Source: Cyclina sinensis
Lineage: Eukaryota; Mollusca; Bivalvia; Venerida; Veneridae
DNA length: 64,000 nt
Reading direction: 5' to 3'
Assembly: GCA_012932295.1 (NCBI GenBank)
Contig: JAAONU010000013.1
Coordinates: 38,516,627-38,580,626 of the forward strand
Shown piece by piece: positions 56,201-64,000 of this stretch (the first letter of the stretch is position 1; each line of letters begins with the position of its first letter). The notes under the pieces are model-generated. The model was not told the origin of the DNA, did not search any database, and saw only the letters and a program-made list of their open reading frames with translations. Position numbers and translations under genes: made by a program.

Positions 56201-58274
56201 AAATGTAATGTCCCCTACTTCCAATTTCTGTTTTGCCTGCTACAAAGTAGCCGCGACATATAGGGATCACTTCTCCATCGTCTGTCTGTCCTTCTGTCAC
56301 AAAACTTGTCTGGACTACTCCTCAGAAACTACTGGTGCAATTTCATCCAAACTTCACAGGAATGATCGGTACTAAGTCTAGTTATGCACATTTTTGGCAT
56401 TTTCCAGTCTAATGATTTTTGTCAGAGTTATGGCCGTTTTATGATTTTTATTTTTAAAGTTTGTCCGGACTACTCTTATACTACTTAAGCAATTTGAATG
56501 AAATTTTAAAAGATTGATCAGTACCTCAAGTACTTGCGCATGTTTAAATGGTTTTTCGGTTGAATGAATTTTGGCCGTGTTATGGCCCCTGAATGAAAAA
56601 GGTGTTCTGGCCAAATAATGATTGTTGTGTTGCAGGCTTCACAGTAGCTGCGACATGCTACAAAGTAGCCATGTCATATAGGGATCACCTCTCCATCATC
56701 TGTCTCTCTGTCCGTCGGTCACAAAACTTCTCTGGACTACTCCTCGGAAACTACTGGTGCGAATTCATCCAAACTTTACAGTAATGATCAGTACCAAGTT
56801 TAGTTGTGCATATTATCAGCATTTTCCAGTTCAATGATTTTTTGTCAGAGTTATGGCCCTTTAATGATTTTTATTTTTAAAGTTTGTCCGGACTATTTCT
56901 CTTATACTACTAAAGCAATTTAAATGAAATGTTACAGGATTGCTTGGTACCTCAAGTACTTGCGCATGTCTAACAGGTTTTTCAGTTGAATGATTTTTGG
57001 CTGAGTTATGGCCCTTGAATAAAAAAATGCGTTTTAACCTACAAACTGTCCAATCATCTCTCAATAGTACTGTTTAATTGGCTATCATCAGGCGACACAT
57101 TTGATCACTGATCGCCCTTGTATATACTTTTTTACCTAACTTCTGCAACACCATTGGAGATACAGACAATCAAGTCAGCATTGAGCATCTAACCATTTGA
57201 TAGTTTTACTAAATGTTGCAGTATATCACAAAAAAATTTGAGAAATTTTATCACTAAGTTATATTTTCAGCATGATTTTTCGGGTATGGGCAATTTATAC
57301 ATGCATGAGTGTGGGCCTACATGTGTGCATATAATCAAATAAATGAGAAAAAGTGCTTTTATTGTTTTAAACCATAGTATTAAGTGTGATGTCTGTTTAT
57401 CTTGTTTATATGACAGTAAACATGCACCAACCATTACTGACAAAATCTGCTGTTACAGCACATCTGAATATATCAGCACATCTGAAATATAGACTTGTAA
57501 AGAAAACTGTTGTTGACTGGTTTAAGGTATGACTTGACTTTGTTTTACAGGTACAGACAGTGTTTGGAGCTAGAGGTCGAAGAGTACAAGTGTATACAGA
57601 TCCAGCTCTTCAAACAGTCCTGCCCTCTTCTCAAAATACCAGCAATTTACACTCTAAAACATTGTATGTAGCCCCCTGCACTGGTGAACTGTATGATAAA
57701 CCTTCAGCCAGCACTGTAACATCACCAGTATGTCATTTTTCTAACATTGAATACAAAGATGCAAATGGAAAAACTTGTAAAGGGACACTACTCTTGGAGA
57801 ATCCACGAGGAGACACATGTACAATGGCACAGCTACAGTCACAGGTGAGAGAACCTTCATAGATTCTTCTGGCTATGTATGGTATACTTTAGAAAGATAC
57901 TTTAGCTGTCATCAAACTTGGAAAAAAAAAATTAAGAAAAATATTGGGAATAAAACATTTCCGACAGATTGTAAAGTCAGGCCAAGCCTATGTTACGTTA
58001 TAATTTACTTACATCAAAATTTCTGCAGAATGACAGAAATGTTTAGCACCTTTCTCAGTGTTATATTACTGTGATTTATACCTAACTTTCAAGACTTCTA
58101 ATGCCTTATACATTCATATTCTGTTACATGTTATAGGTGCAAGTGTTGGCGGGACAAAATGGCCGACAAGTGAAATTGTACAGAAAACCTGGTCAGAAGG
58201 AGCCAGTTACAGGGCAGACTGTGACAAATGTTCTGGATCTGCATTCTGAAACACTTCATGCTGTCTGTCTTTGA
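32279..58274 (+). CDS. IARS1: Isoleucyl-tRNA synthetase, cytoplasmic (EC 6.1.1.5), complete, 28 coding exons
   Basis: Class I synthetase that charges tRNA-Ile in the cytosol and edits misactivated valine. Exons: 32279-32397, 32824-32980, 33155-33274, 33675-33809, 34105-34189, 35479-35607, 36054-36141, 36469-36529, 39203-39301, 40505-40627, 41619-41809, 42183-42386, 42955-43149, 43692-43778, 44123-44206, 44584-44728, 45454-45574, 46125-46294, 47581-47702, 48461-48563, 48904-48987, 51297-51413, 52012-52179, 52744-52839, 55277-55459, 55901-56155, 57551-57844, 58137-58274. All phases close, giving 1290 residues (human about 1262). Visible motifs: HIGH-type PHYGH (residues 54-58), CP1 editing-domain [11 protein letters not shown] (223-233) and GTGVVHQAP (319-327), [15 protein letters not shown] in exon 12, [12 protein letters not shown] in exon 13, and KMSKR (602-606). 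The anticodon-binding helical region follows. The C-terminal UNE-I-type repeats each carry LLENP (about 1129 and 1228); in animals this region docks IARS1 in the multisynthetase complex. The ATG lies 4 nt after a TTATAG acceptor, so a non-coding first exon lies upstream. No catalytic motif is missing. Confidence 0.97.
37903..38023 (+). mobile_element. 5'-truncated SINE tail
   Basis: Ends in 'ggcgttaaaccccaatcaaa', close to the conserved 3' tail I associate with molluscan SINEs (GGCGTTAAACCCMAAC...). ACAACTGTTT stands on both sides (37893-37902 and 38024-38033), consistent with a 10-bp target duplication. That 10-mer is also part of the local tandem repeat, so the duplication is suggestive only. 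The tRNA head is absent. Confidence 0.6.
38242..38676. mobile_element. piggyBac-like MITE (435 bp, TTAA target) with a tRNA-like core
   Basis: Ends AGAGGCTGTACTCCAGAT and, inverted, AGGGGCTCTGCTCCAGAT (15 of 18). Both are bounded by TTAA (38238-38241 and 38677-38680), the piggyBac target duplication. On the minus strand at about 38459-38385 lies a tRNA-like segment with a B-box-like GAGTTCAAATC and an Asn-like TTGTTAA loop. No transposase. Confidence 0.7.
39302..40504. other. IARS1 intron 9, nothing recognised
   Basis: No repeat with identifiable ends and no coding similarity. The overlapping ORFs on both strands near 39630-40050 show no family motif. IARS1 introns 5 (34190-35478) and 10 (40628-41618) likewise hold nothing I can name. 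Confidence 0.4.
46620..47447. mobile_element. hAT MITE (828 bp) in IARS1 intron 18
   Basis: Perfect 13-bp terminal inverted repeats TAGGGATGGGAAC / GTTCCCATCCCTA with a perfect 8-bp target duplication ATATAAAG (46612-46619 and 47448-47455). Both subterminal zones carry several TTCGAATATTCG-like palindromes. No ORF. Intact ends and duplications suggest a fairly young insertion. Confidence 0.93.
47845..48125. repeat. Dispersed repeat with 'gggtcaaaggtcaaggtcac' units, IARS1 intron 19
   Basis: Two units each contain 'agacccacttaga(g/a)gtcacagg' followed by a GGGTCAAAGGTCAAG box (47978-47997 and about 48106-48121). The overlapping plus-strand ORFs are repeat translations. Confidence 0.65.
49525..50891 (+). 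mobile_element. TACCCCCGCT-ended non-autonomous element nested in the previous one
   Basis: Left TACCCCCGCT (49525-49534), right AGCGGGGGTA followed by 'tcactagtgagc ... aaatttacttg'. The host sequence resumes after a 3-bp TTA duplicate (49522-49524 and 50892-50894). The core is six tandem units of 'gcagcctgatattttgcata' type: 'cctgata' falls at 49642, 49829, 49997, 50165, 50342 and 50519, with steps of 168 bp or 177 bp (a 9-bp 'attattccc' insert) after a first step of 187. The 3' part carries an endonuclease-like ORF piece. Confidence 0.75.
50619..50765 (+). pseudogene. Endonuclease-domain fragment (exo/endo/phosphatase-like) captured in a non-autonomous element
   Basis: A 49-codon frame ending in TAA reads [14 protein letters not shown] and later [16 protein letters not shown]. 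The 'THR.GGsLD.v' and 'SDH' motifs are those of the C-terminal part of the AP-endonuclease-like domain of many retroelements. No start codon or upstream domain belongs to it, so it is a captured or residual fragment of an autonomous partner. Confidence 0.6.
51876..51989. repeat. Exact 57-bp tandem duplication just before IARS1 exon 23
   Basis: The segment starting 'ttccacacaaagtcttttt' at 51876 is repeated without change from 51933. The second copy ends at 51989, 22 bp before the exon 23 boundary (52012). The duplication is pyrimidine-rich. Confidence 0.92.
53120..55160. repeat. Large degenerate tandem array in IARS1 intron 24, with a 465-bp higher-order duplication
   Basis: Irregular units of 'aaaatcttcttgtctgaaacca ... 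tctagtggacctctacc', the same family as about 29737-30450 inside the hAT-like element. Two long blocks repeat at a 465-bp step: 'tttatgtaaaatctttg' at 53721 and 54186, and 'gtttgtataaaatattt' at 53971 and 54436. The ORF at 54909-55193 is repeat-derived. Confidence 0.75.
56234..57098 (+). mobile_element. GTGTCGCCTG-ended non-autonomous element, copy 2, IARS1 intron 26
   Basis: Starts 'tgcctgctacaaagtagccg' (the outermost bases are diverged) and ends CAGGCGACAC at 57089-57098, the inverse of the copy-1 start. It contains the same two tandem internal units as 25313-26170. ORFs across it on both strands are repeat translations. Confidence 0.7.
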
Positions 58275-59615
58275 TATTGTTTGAAGAATAGACTATAAGA
58301 ACAATTGCTTGAGAACTTTATGTGCATTTGTTAGGATAACTGATGAGTTAATGTATTTTTCTCGATGATCCAGCAAATTCAATGCATTGTTTCTGTATAT
58401 CAATATTAGAGTAAAATAAGGCTTCTACTGAACTATGGTATATATAACATAAGCAGAAAAATAACATTAAATTTGATTTCTGTACAGTTCATTATGAATA
58501 AGGCAATGTTATGATTTTGAAGATTTTTGTTTCTGTTGAGGTTTTTAGTTTTAATGGACAGTAAAGCAACATTTATTTACACAGTTGCCAGTGTATTTGA
58601 ATACAAAGTAAGATAAGAAAGGTAAAAGATGGTTTGTGTATGGAAAACTTGTTGCCGTTTAACCAGGTTTTCAACTAAGTCAGGTTATTTGATTTGGATA
58701 TGTCATCATTCATTGTGTGTGTTGGTGGGTGTGTTTGGGTCGGTGGAGAGAGGGAATGGGGGTGTGGATATAAAGACACAGGTTGGGATTGCTTTTGGGA
58801 TCTGCAGATGATTTAGGGTCAAGGTCACCAGCTAAGATCAACTGAAATGGTTTTCATTAACTAACTAGTTAAGAAAGAGTTATTGACATGAAAGTTAGTG
58901 TACAGGCAGATGGTATGAAGGTTAGAATTACTGTTAGGATTACTATGGTTACTGTTACTTAATATTAAAAAGAAAATTCCACTAAATAACGAGTTTGATT
59001 TGACCCTTTTTGTATCGTATTTTCTATTAAGACAAAGCTTTGGACTGTGCATGGGATACTCGGAGCAAGGTCAAGGTCACTGTTAAATAAAAAAAAATTG
59101 TATTGTCTGGCTGTTTGTTGAAAACCTGTTTGTGCCACATTGCTAAGTTTCCTGTTCTTTCACTTTAATGTGAACAGCTGTTGTATAGGTTTTTTTTCTC
59201 CCACAAACACCCAGCCAACTGGAATTAGACAGTTGTAAGTTTGTCAAACCTCGATTGAAATGATTAACAAATATCAATTAACTGTAAATTATATAGTTTA
59301 GAGCTAGAATGATTTTACCTTCGTTTTACTTAGAAATCATGTTTTCTTGTATTCTATACACTTCTGTCTTTGTATTCTCCAGAAGTAGTGCACGTTTCTT
59401 TTCTAGGTGCCTGATAGTGCTGCAGACATGAAAATTGCTATTATATTTATATATTAATTTAATACTATTAGGGCAGTTTTCACATTTATGTTACTACTTC
59501 ATCTGCATTTTTTGACAATGAAAAACACAACAGAAACTGGCCATACAGTAATAAGAACATATTTATTATGCACAGACAAAGTTGTGTCACGTATTCACCT
59601 ATATGATGAAATAAA
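58275..59615 (+). other. IARS1 3' UTR and candidate polyadenylation signals
   Basis: After the TGA at 58272-58274 there is no further open coding sequence. Possible poly(A) signals are ATTAAA at 58466-58471, AATAAA at 59086-59091 and AATAAA at 59610-59615. From about 58800 to 59085 the sequence resembles the dispersed AAGGTCAAGGTCAC repeats of this window, so a transcript using the second signal would carry repeat sequence in its 3' UTR. Which signal is used cannot be told from the sequence. Confidence 0.4.
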
Positions 59616-60124
59616 TTGGTTTCAGTCTGTCCTAACTTAATCTAATTAAGCTAGAAACAAGCTTCAAACATGTTATCTAAAACAGATGGTAAGAGTCTTG
59701 AGTTGAACCAAAAAAAGACTAATGTATTTTGATGTTAAATATACAAATTTAAATGTAATAGAAACTTGTTTGTCATATAAATGGTCATTTATTGCATCTC
59801 ATGTATGCTTTTGTTACAATTCTGAACAGAAAGCAAAAAATAGATTTTTATAGGCATTTTACTACACTGTGATTCAGTACAATGTTAGTGTCCTTAACTG
59901 GAACACATGAATCAGTTAGGCATGTGAGTATGACACCATATTACATAGCACTAATTGTTTGATAATGTTGTAGTGTAGTTATCACTTAACAGATATGTTG
60001 CCCTGGAGTATGATAAAAATGTGCAAATAGATATTTATTTAAACTTGATCTTGACTGTTCTGTTTAAGAATTATGAAAGGGCCATATTCCAGTTTTAAGA
60101 TGATTTCCTGAATGGTTATTATCT
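59616..60124. other. Intergenic spacer downstream of IARS1
   Basis: AT-rich, no ORF or repeat boundary identified. The stretch 60471-61174, beyond the Tc1 relic, is similar and is likewise empty as far as I can see. Confidence 0.4.
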
Positions 60125-60470
60125 GATACTAAATTTTGGTTATCTAGTACAGCATGTGGCTCCCACTGAATAAATGATTGCTAACAGCAACATTGAATTG
60201 ACAACATGCTTGGTAATACCAGCTTGTGCGATGCTATCCCACTCCACAAGCACCAGTGCTTGTAGCTCAAATGAGGTGTGTTGTCTTGAGTGATGTGAGG
60301 TCTATCTTTATCCTGCTGTAACATAGGAATAGCTTTAAGGAAAAGACGGGGAGACAGAATATTTTCTGTAAAGAGGGGCAATACCTGCCTTCAGTCATAA
60401 CAAGAGCCAGAAGTTATGCCAACCCATCCAATTACTGATCCTCAGACTCTTGACTGCCTGTACAGATAAA
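60125..60470 (-). pseudogene. Tc1-like transposase pseudogene
   Basis: On the minus strand, fragments read GSVIGWVGITSG, then LKAIPMLQQDKDRPHITQD, and in another frame EWDSIAQAGITKHVVNSM. These correspond to the GSVMVWGG, LQQDNARPH and W.rIPQ..I..Lv.SM landmarks of Tc1 DDE transposases. In-frame stops, a frameshift and a deletion of the block with the third catalytic residue make it non-functional. No inverted repeats were found. Confidence 0.65.
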
Positions 60471-61174
60471 CTCCTGCTCAGTCTCTGAAGTAGGTACACT
60501 TGCCTCTAAACATCCCTCTAGTCCTCTCCAAAAAATTTTTGCAATTGTGGCAACTAATTTATTGTCATGAGGTCACTAATTTCTTGCCTGTTTTTACTTG
60601 TTAACTTCTTGCTGTCGGTAGTTTCAGGTACATCTTTAGCAGCATTTAAGAGTTAAAGACTATCCTGGTTTTACGTAGGGAAATCAAATTGGTGAAAAAA
60701 TTTTCCTAAGTAACCAACATTATTTATAAATTTTATGAATATCCATTCATGAGCTGATGTGCTGGAAAACGCATTTTTATAACAGTACAAGAGTGACTGT
60801 CATGCAGTGCAAGTAACTTCAAATGTATGTCAGAGGACACTTAAACTCTAGAATCAGTTGATGAGAAAAGTACATAGAAAATGAAGTGATGTGAAAACAG
60901 TTTAGGAAAACAAACTAAAAGCTATGGTATTGGTCTTTGTACCATTTCAACTGAACTATCAACAGTGTTCTGCATGAGGCATATAGAGAAAGTGTGTCGG
61001 TTTTGTGTACACTTAAAGAAATACTTGTCAAGATACTAGAATTGTGCAGTTCTTGAGGTTAAATAAAATGCCTGTTACTTGAGTGCTTTGAGAATAAGAA
61101 AAAAATTGGTACAATAAACAGTGGACTATAGATAAAAGCAACAAACCTGCCCAAGCCTCCTTGTGATTCTACAG

Positions 61175-62150
61175 TAAATATAGTAGTATTCAGTATTCCA
61201 TTCAGAGAAGCAATGTATACAGTAAATACGAAGTATTAAGTAGTCCATTTAGAGAAGCAATGTATACAGTAAATACAGAAGTATTAAGTATTCCATTATT
61301 AGCAATGTATACAGAAGTATTAAGTATTTCATTTCACAGAAGCAATGTATTCAGTAGTATTCAGTATTCCATTTGGAGAAGCAATGTATTCAGTAGTATT
61401 CCATTTTCCATTCAGAAAAGCAATGTATTCAGTAGTATTCAGTATTCCATTCAGAGAAGCAATGTATTCAGTAGTATTCAGTATTCCATTCACAGATGCA
61501 ATGTATACAGTAAATACAGTAGTATTATTCCATTCAGAGAAGCAATGTATTCAGTATTCCATTCAGAGAAGCAATGTATTCAGTATTCCATTCAGAGAAG
61601 CAATGTATACATTAAATACAGTAGTGTTGTTCCATTCAGAGAAGCAATGTATTCAGTATTCCATTCAGAGAAGCGTTCTATACAGTAGTATTCAGTATTC
61701 CATTCAGTGAAGCATTGTATACAGTTAATACAGTAGTATTCAGTATTCCATTCAGAGAAGCAATGTATACAGTAAATACAGTAGTATTATTCCATTCAGA
61801 GAAGCAATGTATTCAGTATTACATTCAGAGAAGCATTGTAAACAGTAAATACAGAAGTATTCAGTATTCCATTCATAGAAGCAATGTATAAAGTAATAAA
61901 TACAGTAGTATTCAGTATTCCATTCAGAGAAGCAGTGCATTCAGTATTCCATTCAGAGAAACAATGTATACAGTAAATACAGTAGTATTATTTCATTCAG
62001 AGAAGTAATGTGTCCAGTATTCAGTTTTTTTTTATTTAGAGAAGTAATTTATACAGTAAATACATAAGTATTTAGTATTTTTCATTTAGAGAAGTAATAT
62101 ATATACAGTAAATAAGTAGTATTCAGTATTTTATTCAGAGAAGTAGGTCT
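61175..62150. repeat. 29-bp minisatellite (about 1 kb) downstream of IARS1
   Basis: The core unit is 'tcagtattccattcagagaagcaatgtat' (29 bp, with variants). Some units carry an extra 'acagtaaatacagtagtat' segment that lengthens them to about 48 bp. Overlapping plus and minus ORFs (61260-61940) arise from the repeat. Confidence 0.9.
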
Positions 62151-62689
62151 AATTTATGTTGGGGAACTTTGTTTTGTTTATTTGCCATGTTCTTAGCATC
62201 TTTTTCACCAAGAAAGAAATATTTCTTGTTAATACTTGTGTTTTAATCTGTAGAGGTGAGATGAGGGAAGATAATAATGTACTTAAGAGCAAAGATTGTC
62301 CATGGTCTAGTCTGATCAAGGGTTAACTTGATCACCCTGCTGAATTTAATCTCTGTGACCAAGTTTTGGAGTCATTTGTTATCTATCCCTGATAAAAAAG
62401 CTTATCAACATACATATCATTAGCTTGTATTTACATAGTTTGTTAAACCCTATATTGACCTTATAAAATAATTTACATTTCATCCTGGCTGTGTTGAAGA
62501 TACAAAACAAGATAAAGCATGGTAAAAGGTTAAAGATTTTATTTAAAGTTAGCATGGCTGCAAGAGGTGTTTTATGTTAAGACTGCCCTGTTGAACACTA
62601 GATAAAGCAGAATATTTATTGTAGATTCATTCATGAAAATTTTGCACATAGAAGGGTAATGGCATAAGCAACAGTACAGAACAAGTATC
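62151..62689. other. Spacer between two minisatellites
   Basis: AT-rich, no repeat or gene seen. Confidence 0.4.
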
Positions 62690-63480
62690 TGCATTATGTT
62701 AAACACCATGTGTAGAACAAGTGCTAGTATACATTACACTGATTGTAGAACCAGTGCCAGAACTATGTGTGAGTGTCTTGGTGTAGAACAAGTGCCAGTT
62801 CTATGTGTAACACTGCTGTAGAACAAGGGCTAGTACTAAAAGTAACACTGAATGTCGAAAAAGTGTCAGTACTATGCATTACACTGATTGTAGAACAAGT
62901 GCTAATGCTACATCTACACTGAGTGTAGAACAAGTGCCAGTACTATGTGTAAAACTGAGTGTAGAACAGGTGCCAGTAATGTGTTTTACACTGATTATAG
63001 AACAAGTGCAAGTACTATGTATAACACTGATTGTAGTAGAAGTGACAGTACTATGTCCAGCACTGATGTTAAAACAAGTGCCAGTACTACAAGTGCAAGT
63101 ACTATGTATAACACTGATTGTAGTAGAAGTGACAGTACTATGTCCAGCACTGATGTTAAAACAAGTGCCAGTACTACAAGTGCAAGTACTATGTATAACA
63201 CTGATTGTAGTAGAAGTGACAGTACTATGTCCAGCACTGATGTTAAAACAAGTGCCAGTACTACAAGTGCAAGTACTATGTATAACACTGATTGTAGTAG
63301 AAGTGACAGTACTATGTCCAGCACTGATGTTAAAACAAGTGCCAGTACTATGTATAAAACTGAATGTAGAACAAGTGCCAGTAATTCTTTTTACATTGAT
63401 TATAGAACAAAAGCCAGTACTCTGTATAACACTGAAAGTAATAGAAGTAACAGTACAATGCAGTACACTGATGGTAGGTA
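62690..63480. repeat. 36-bp minisatellite with an 87-bp higher-order unit
   Basis: The basic unit is about 36 bp (AGTGNCAGTACTATGT... AACACTGATTGTAG...). From 63013 an 87-bp compound unit (36+36+15) repeats four times: 'tactatgtata' at 63013, 63100, 63187 and 63274. Because 87 is divisible by three, every stop-free frame stays open, giving apparent ORFs of up to 207 codons on both strands. Confidence 0.92.
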
Positions 63481-63662
63481 CTTACCTATGTAGGTAGGTA
63501 CGTAGGTAGGGTAGATACAGAGATACAGAGATAGTAGATAGATACAGAGATAGATACAGAGATAGATAGATTGATTGATTGATTGATTGATAGTAGATAG
63601 ATAGATTGATAGATAGAGAGATAGACAGACAGACAGACAGACAGATAAATAGATAGATAGAT
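63476..63662. repeat. Compound microsatellite (GTAG)n-(GATACA)n-(GATT)n-(GATA)n-(GACA)n
   Basis: Runs of GTAG, GATACAGA, GATT, GATA and GACA follow one another directly. They abut the end of the 36-bp minisatellite. Confidence 0.95.
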
Positions 63663-64000
63663 TCCACTGCAAAGGGGTACTCTATTTATTAACTAATAAG
63701 AAATAATTGTATAAAAAATGGATCTAGATCTATTAACTTTATAATGAGTTCTTTACAAAAACACTTTGAATTTCTATATGTATCAAAACGTTTTTTTTTT
63801 CTTTTAAATAGCTTTAAAAATCGATTTTTATCGTAATTTATTGATCAGAAACTTCATGCTCAGATGATGCTTTTCCGGGCCAGACGTTTTTTACAGAAAT
63901 ACATGCATACATAGAAAGAGACGATTCCAGTGTCTAAAAGAGTTCGGCACATTGCTTGAATGCTATATGAAGACTAGGATCTGTATGTCCTACAAATGTA
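63663..64000. other. Right end of window, nothing recognised
   Basis: AT-rich sequence with no ORF of note, no repeat ends and no RNA gene. Confidence 0.4.

Noticed and set aside
61260..61940. Repetitive Ser/Phe/Tyr-rich ORFs
   Set aside because: Translations of the 29-bp minisatellite; no start context, splice sites or family similarity.
62874..63497. Long plus-strand ORFs (207 and 182 codons) and a minus-strand ORF of 109 codons
   Set aside because: They overlap in several frames of a tandem repeat whose 87-bp unit is a multiple of three; the openness follows from the repeat arithmetic.

Overview
The window is eukaryotic and intron-rich, and is most likely from a bivalve mollusc. Two lines of evidence support this. 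The gene models have animal-style GT-AG introns. The introns and the intergenic gap are filled with tandem-cored repeats that I associate with bivalve genomes, for example TGCCCCCGAAG...-ended and TACCCCCGCT-ended elements and the 'AAGGTCAAGGTCAC' arrays. The species call is an inference; the phylum-level call is fairly firm.

Two protein genes are present, head to head. On the minus strand, 21756 down to 1490, lies a complete 16-coding-exon CFAP100 (CCDC37/MIA1-type ciliary axoneme protein; 608 residues by my splicing). On the plus strand, 32279 to 58274, lies a complete 28-coding-exon cytoplasmic isoleucyl-tRNA synthetase (IARS1; 1290 residues). All splice phases close in both models. The two start codons are about 10.5 kb apart. 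Both ATGs sit just downstream of splice acceptors, so each gene probably has a non-coding first exon in that gap. A candidate RFX/X-box half-site lies near 23640, next to a possible CFAP100 leader exon.

The rest is mobile-element and repeat sequence. 1-1489 is sequence downstream of CFAP100. CFAP100 introns hold tandem arrays (4224-5780, 9957-10210, 14190-15234), a pogo-like MITE (18202-18900) and tRNA-derived SINE pieces. The gap holds a SINE with a 12-bp target duplication (23219-23432), a LINE ORF2 tail (about 24830-24972), an interspersed element (25313-26170), a 145-bp tandem array (26922-27395), and a Tc1/mariner-like relic (28344 to about 31805). That relic is split by a 2.4-kb hAT-like element (29392-31788).

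IARS1 introns hold a nest of a pogo-like element, a SINE and a piggyBac-like MITE (37375-39048), a hAT MITE with perfect ends (46620-47447), a two-level nested element (49257-51207), a large array (53120-55160) and a second copy of the interspersed element (56234-57098). Downstream of IARS1 are a dead Tc1 transposase (60125-60470), two minisatellites (61175-62150 and 62690-63480) and a compound GATA/GACA microsatellite (63476-63662). I found no CRISPR, rRNA, functional tRNA gene or viral genome. The two genes do different jobs (cilia assembly and translation) and show no functional link beyond sharing a divergent intergenic region.
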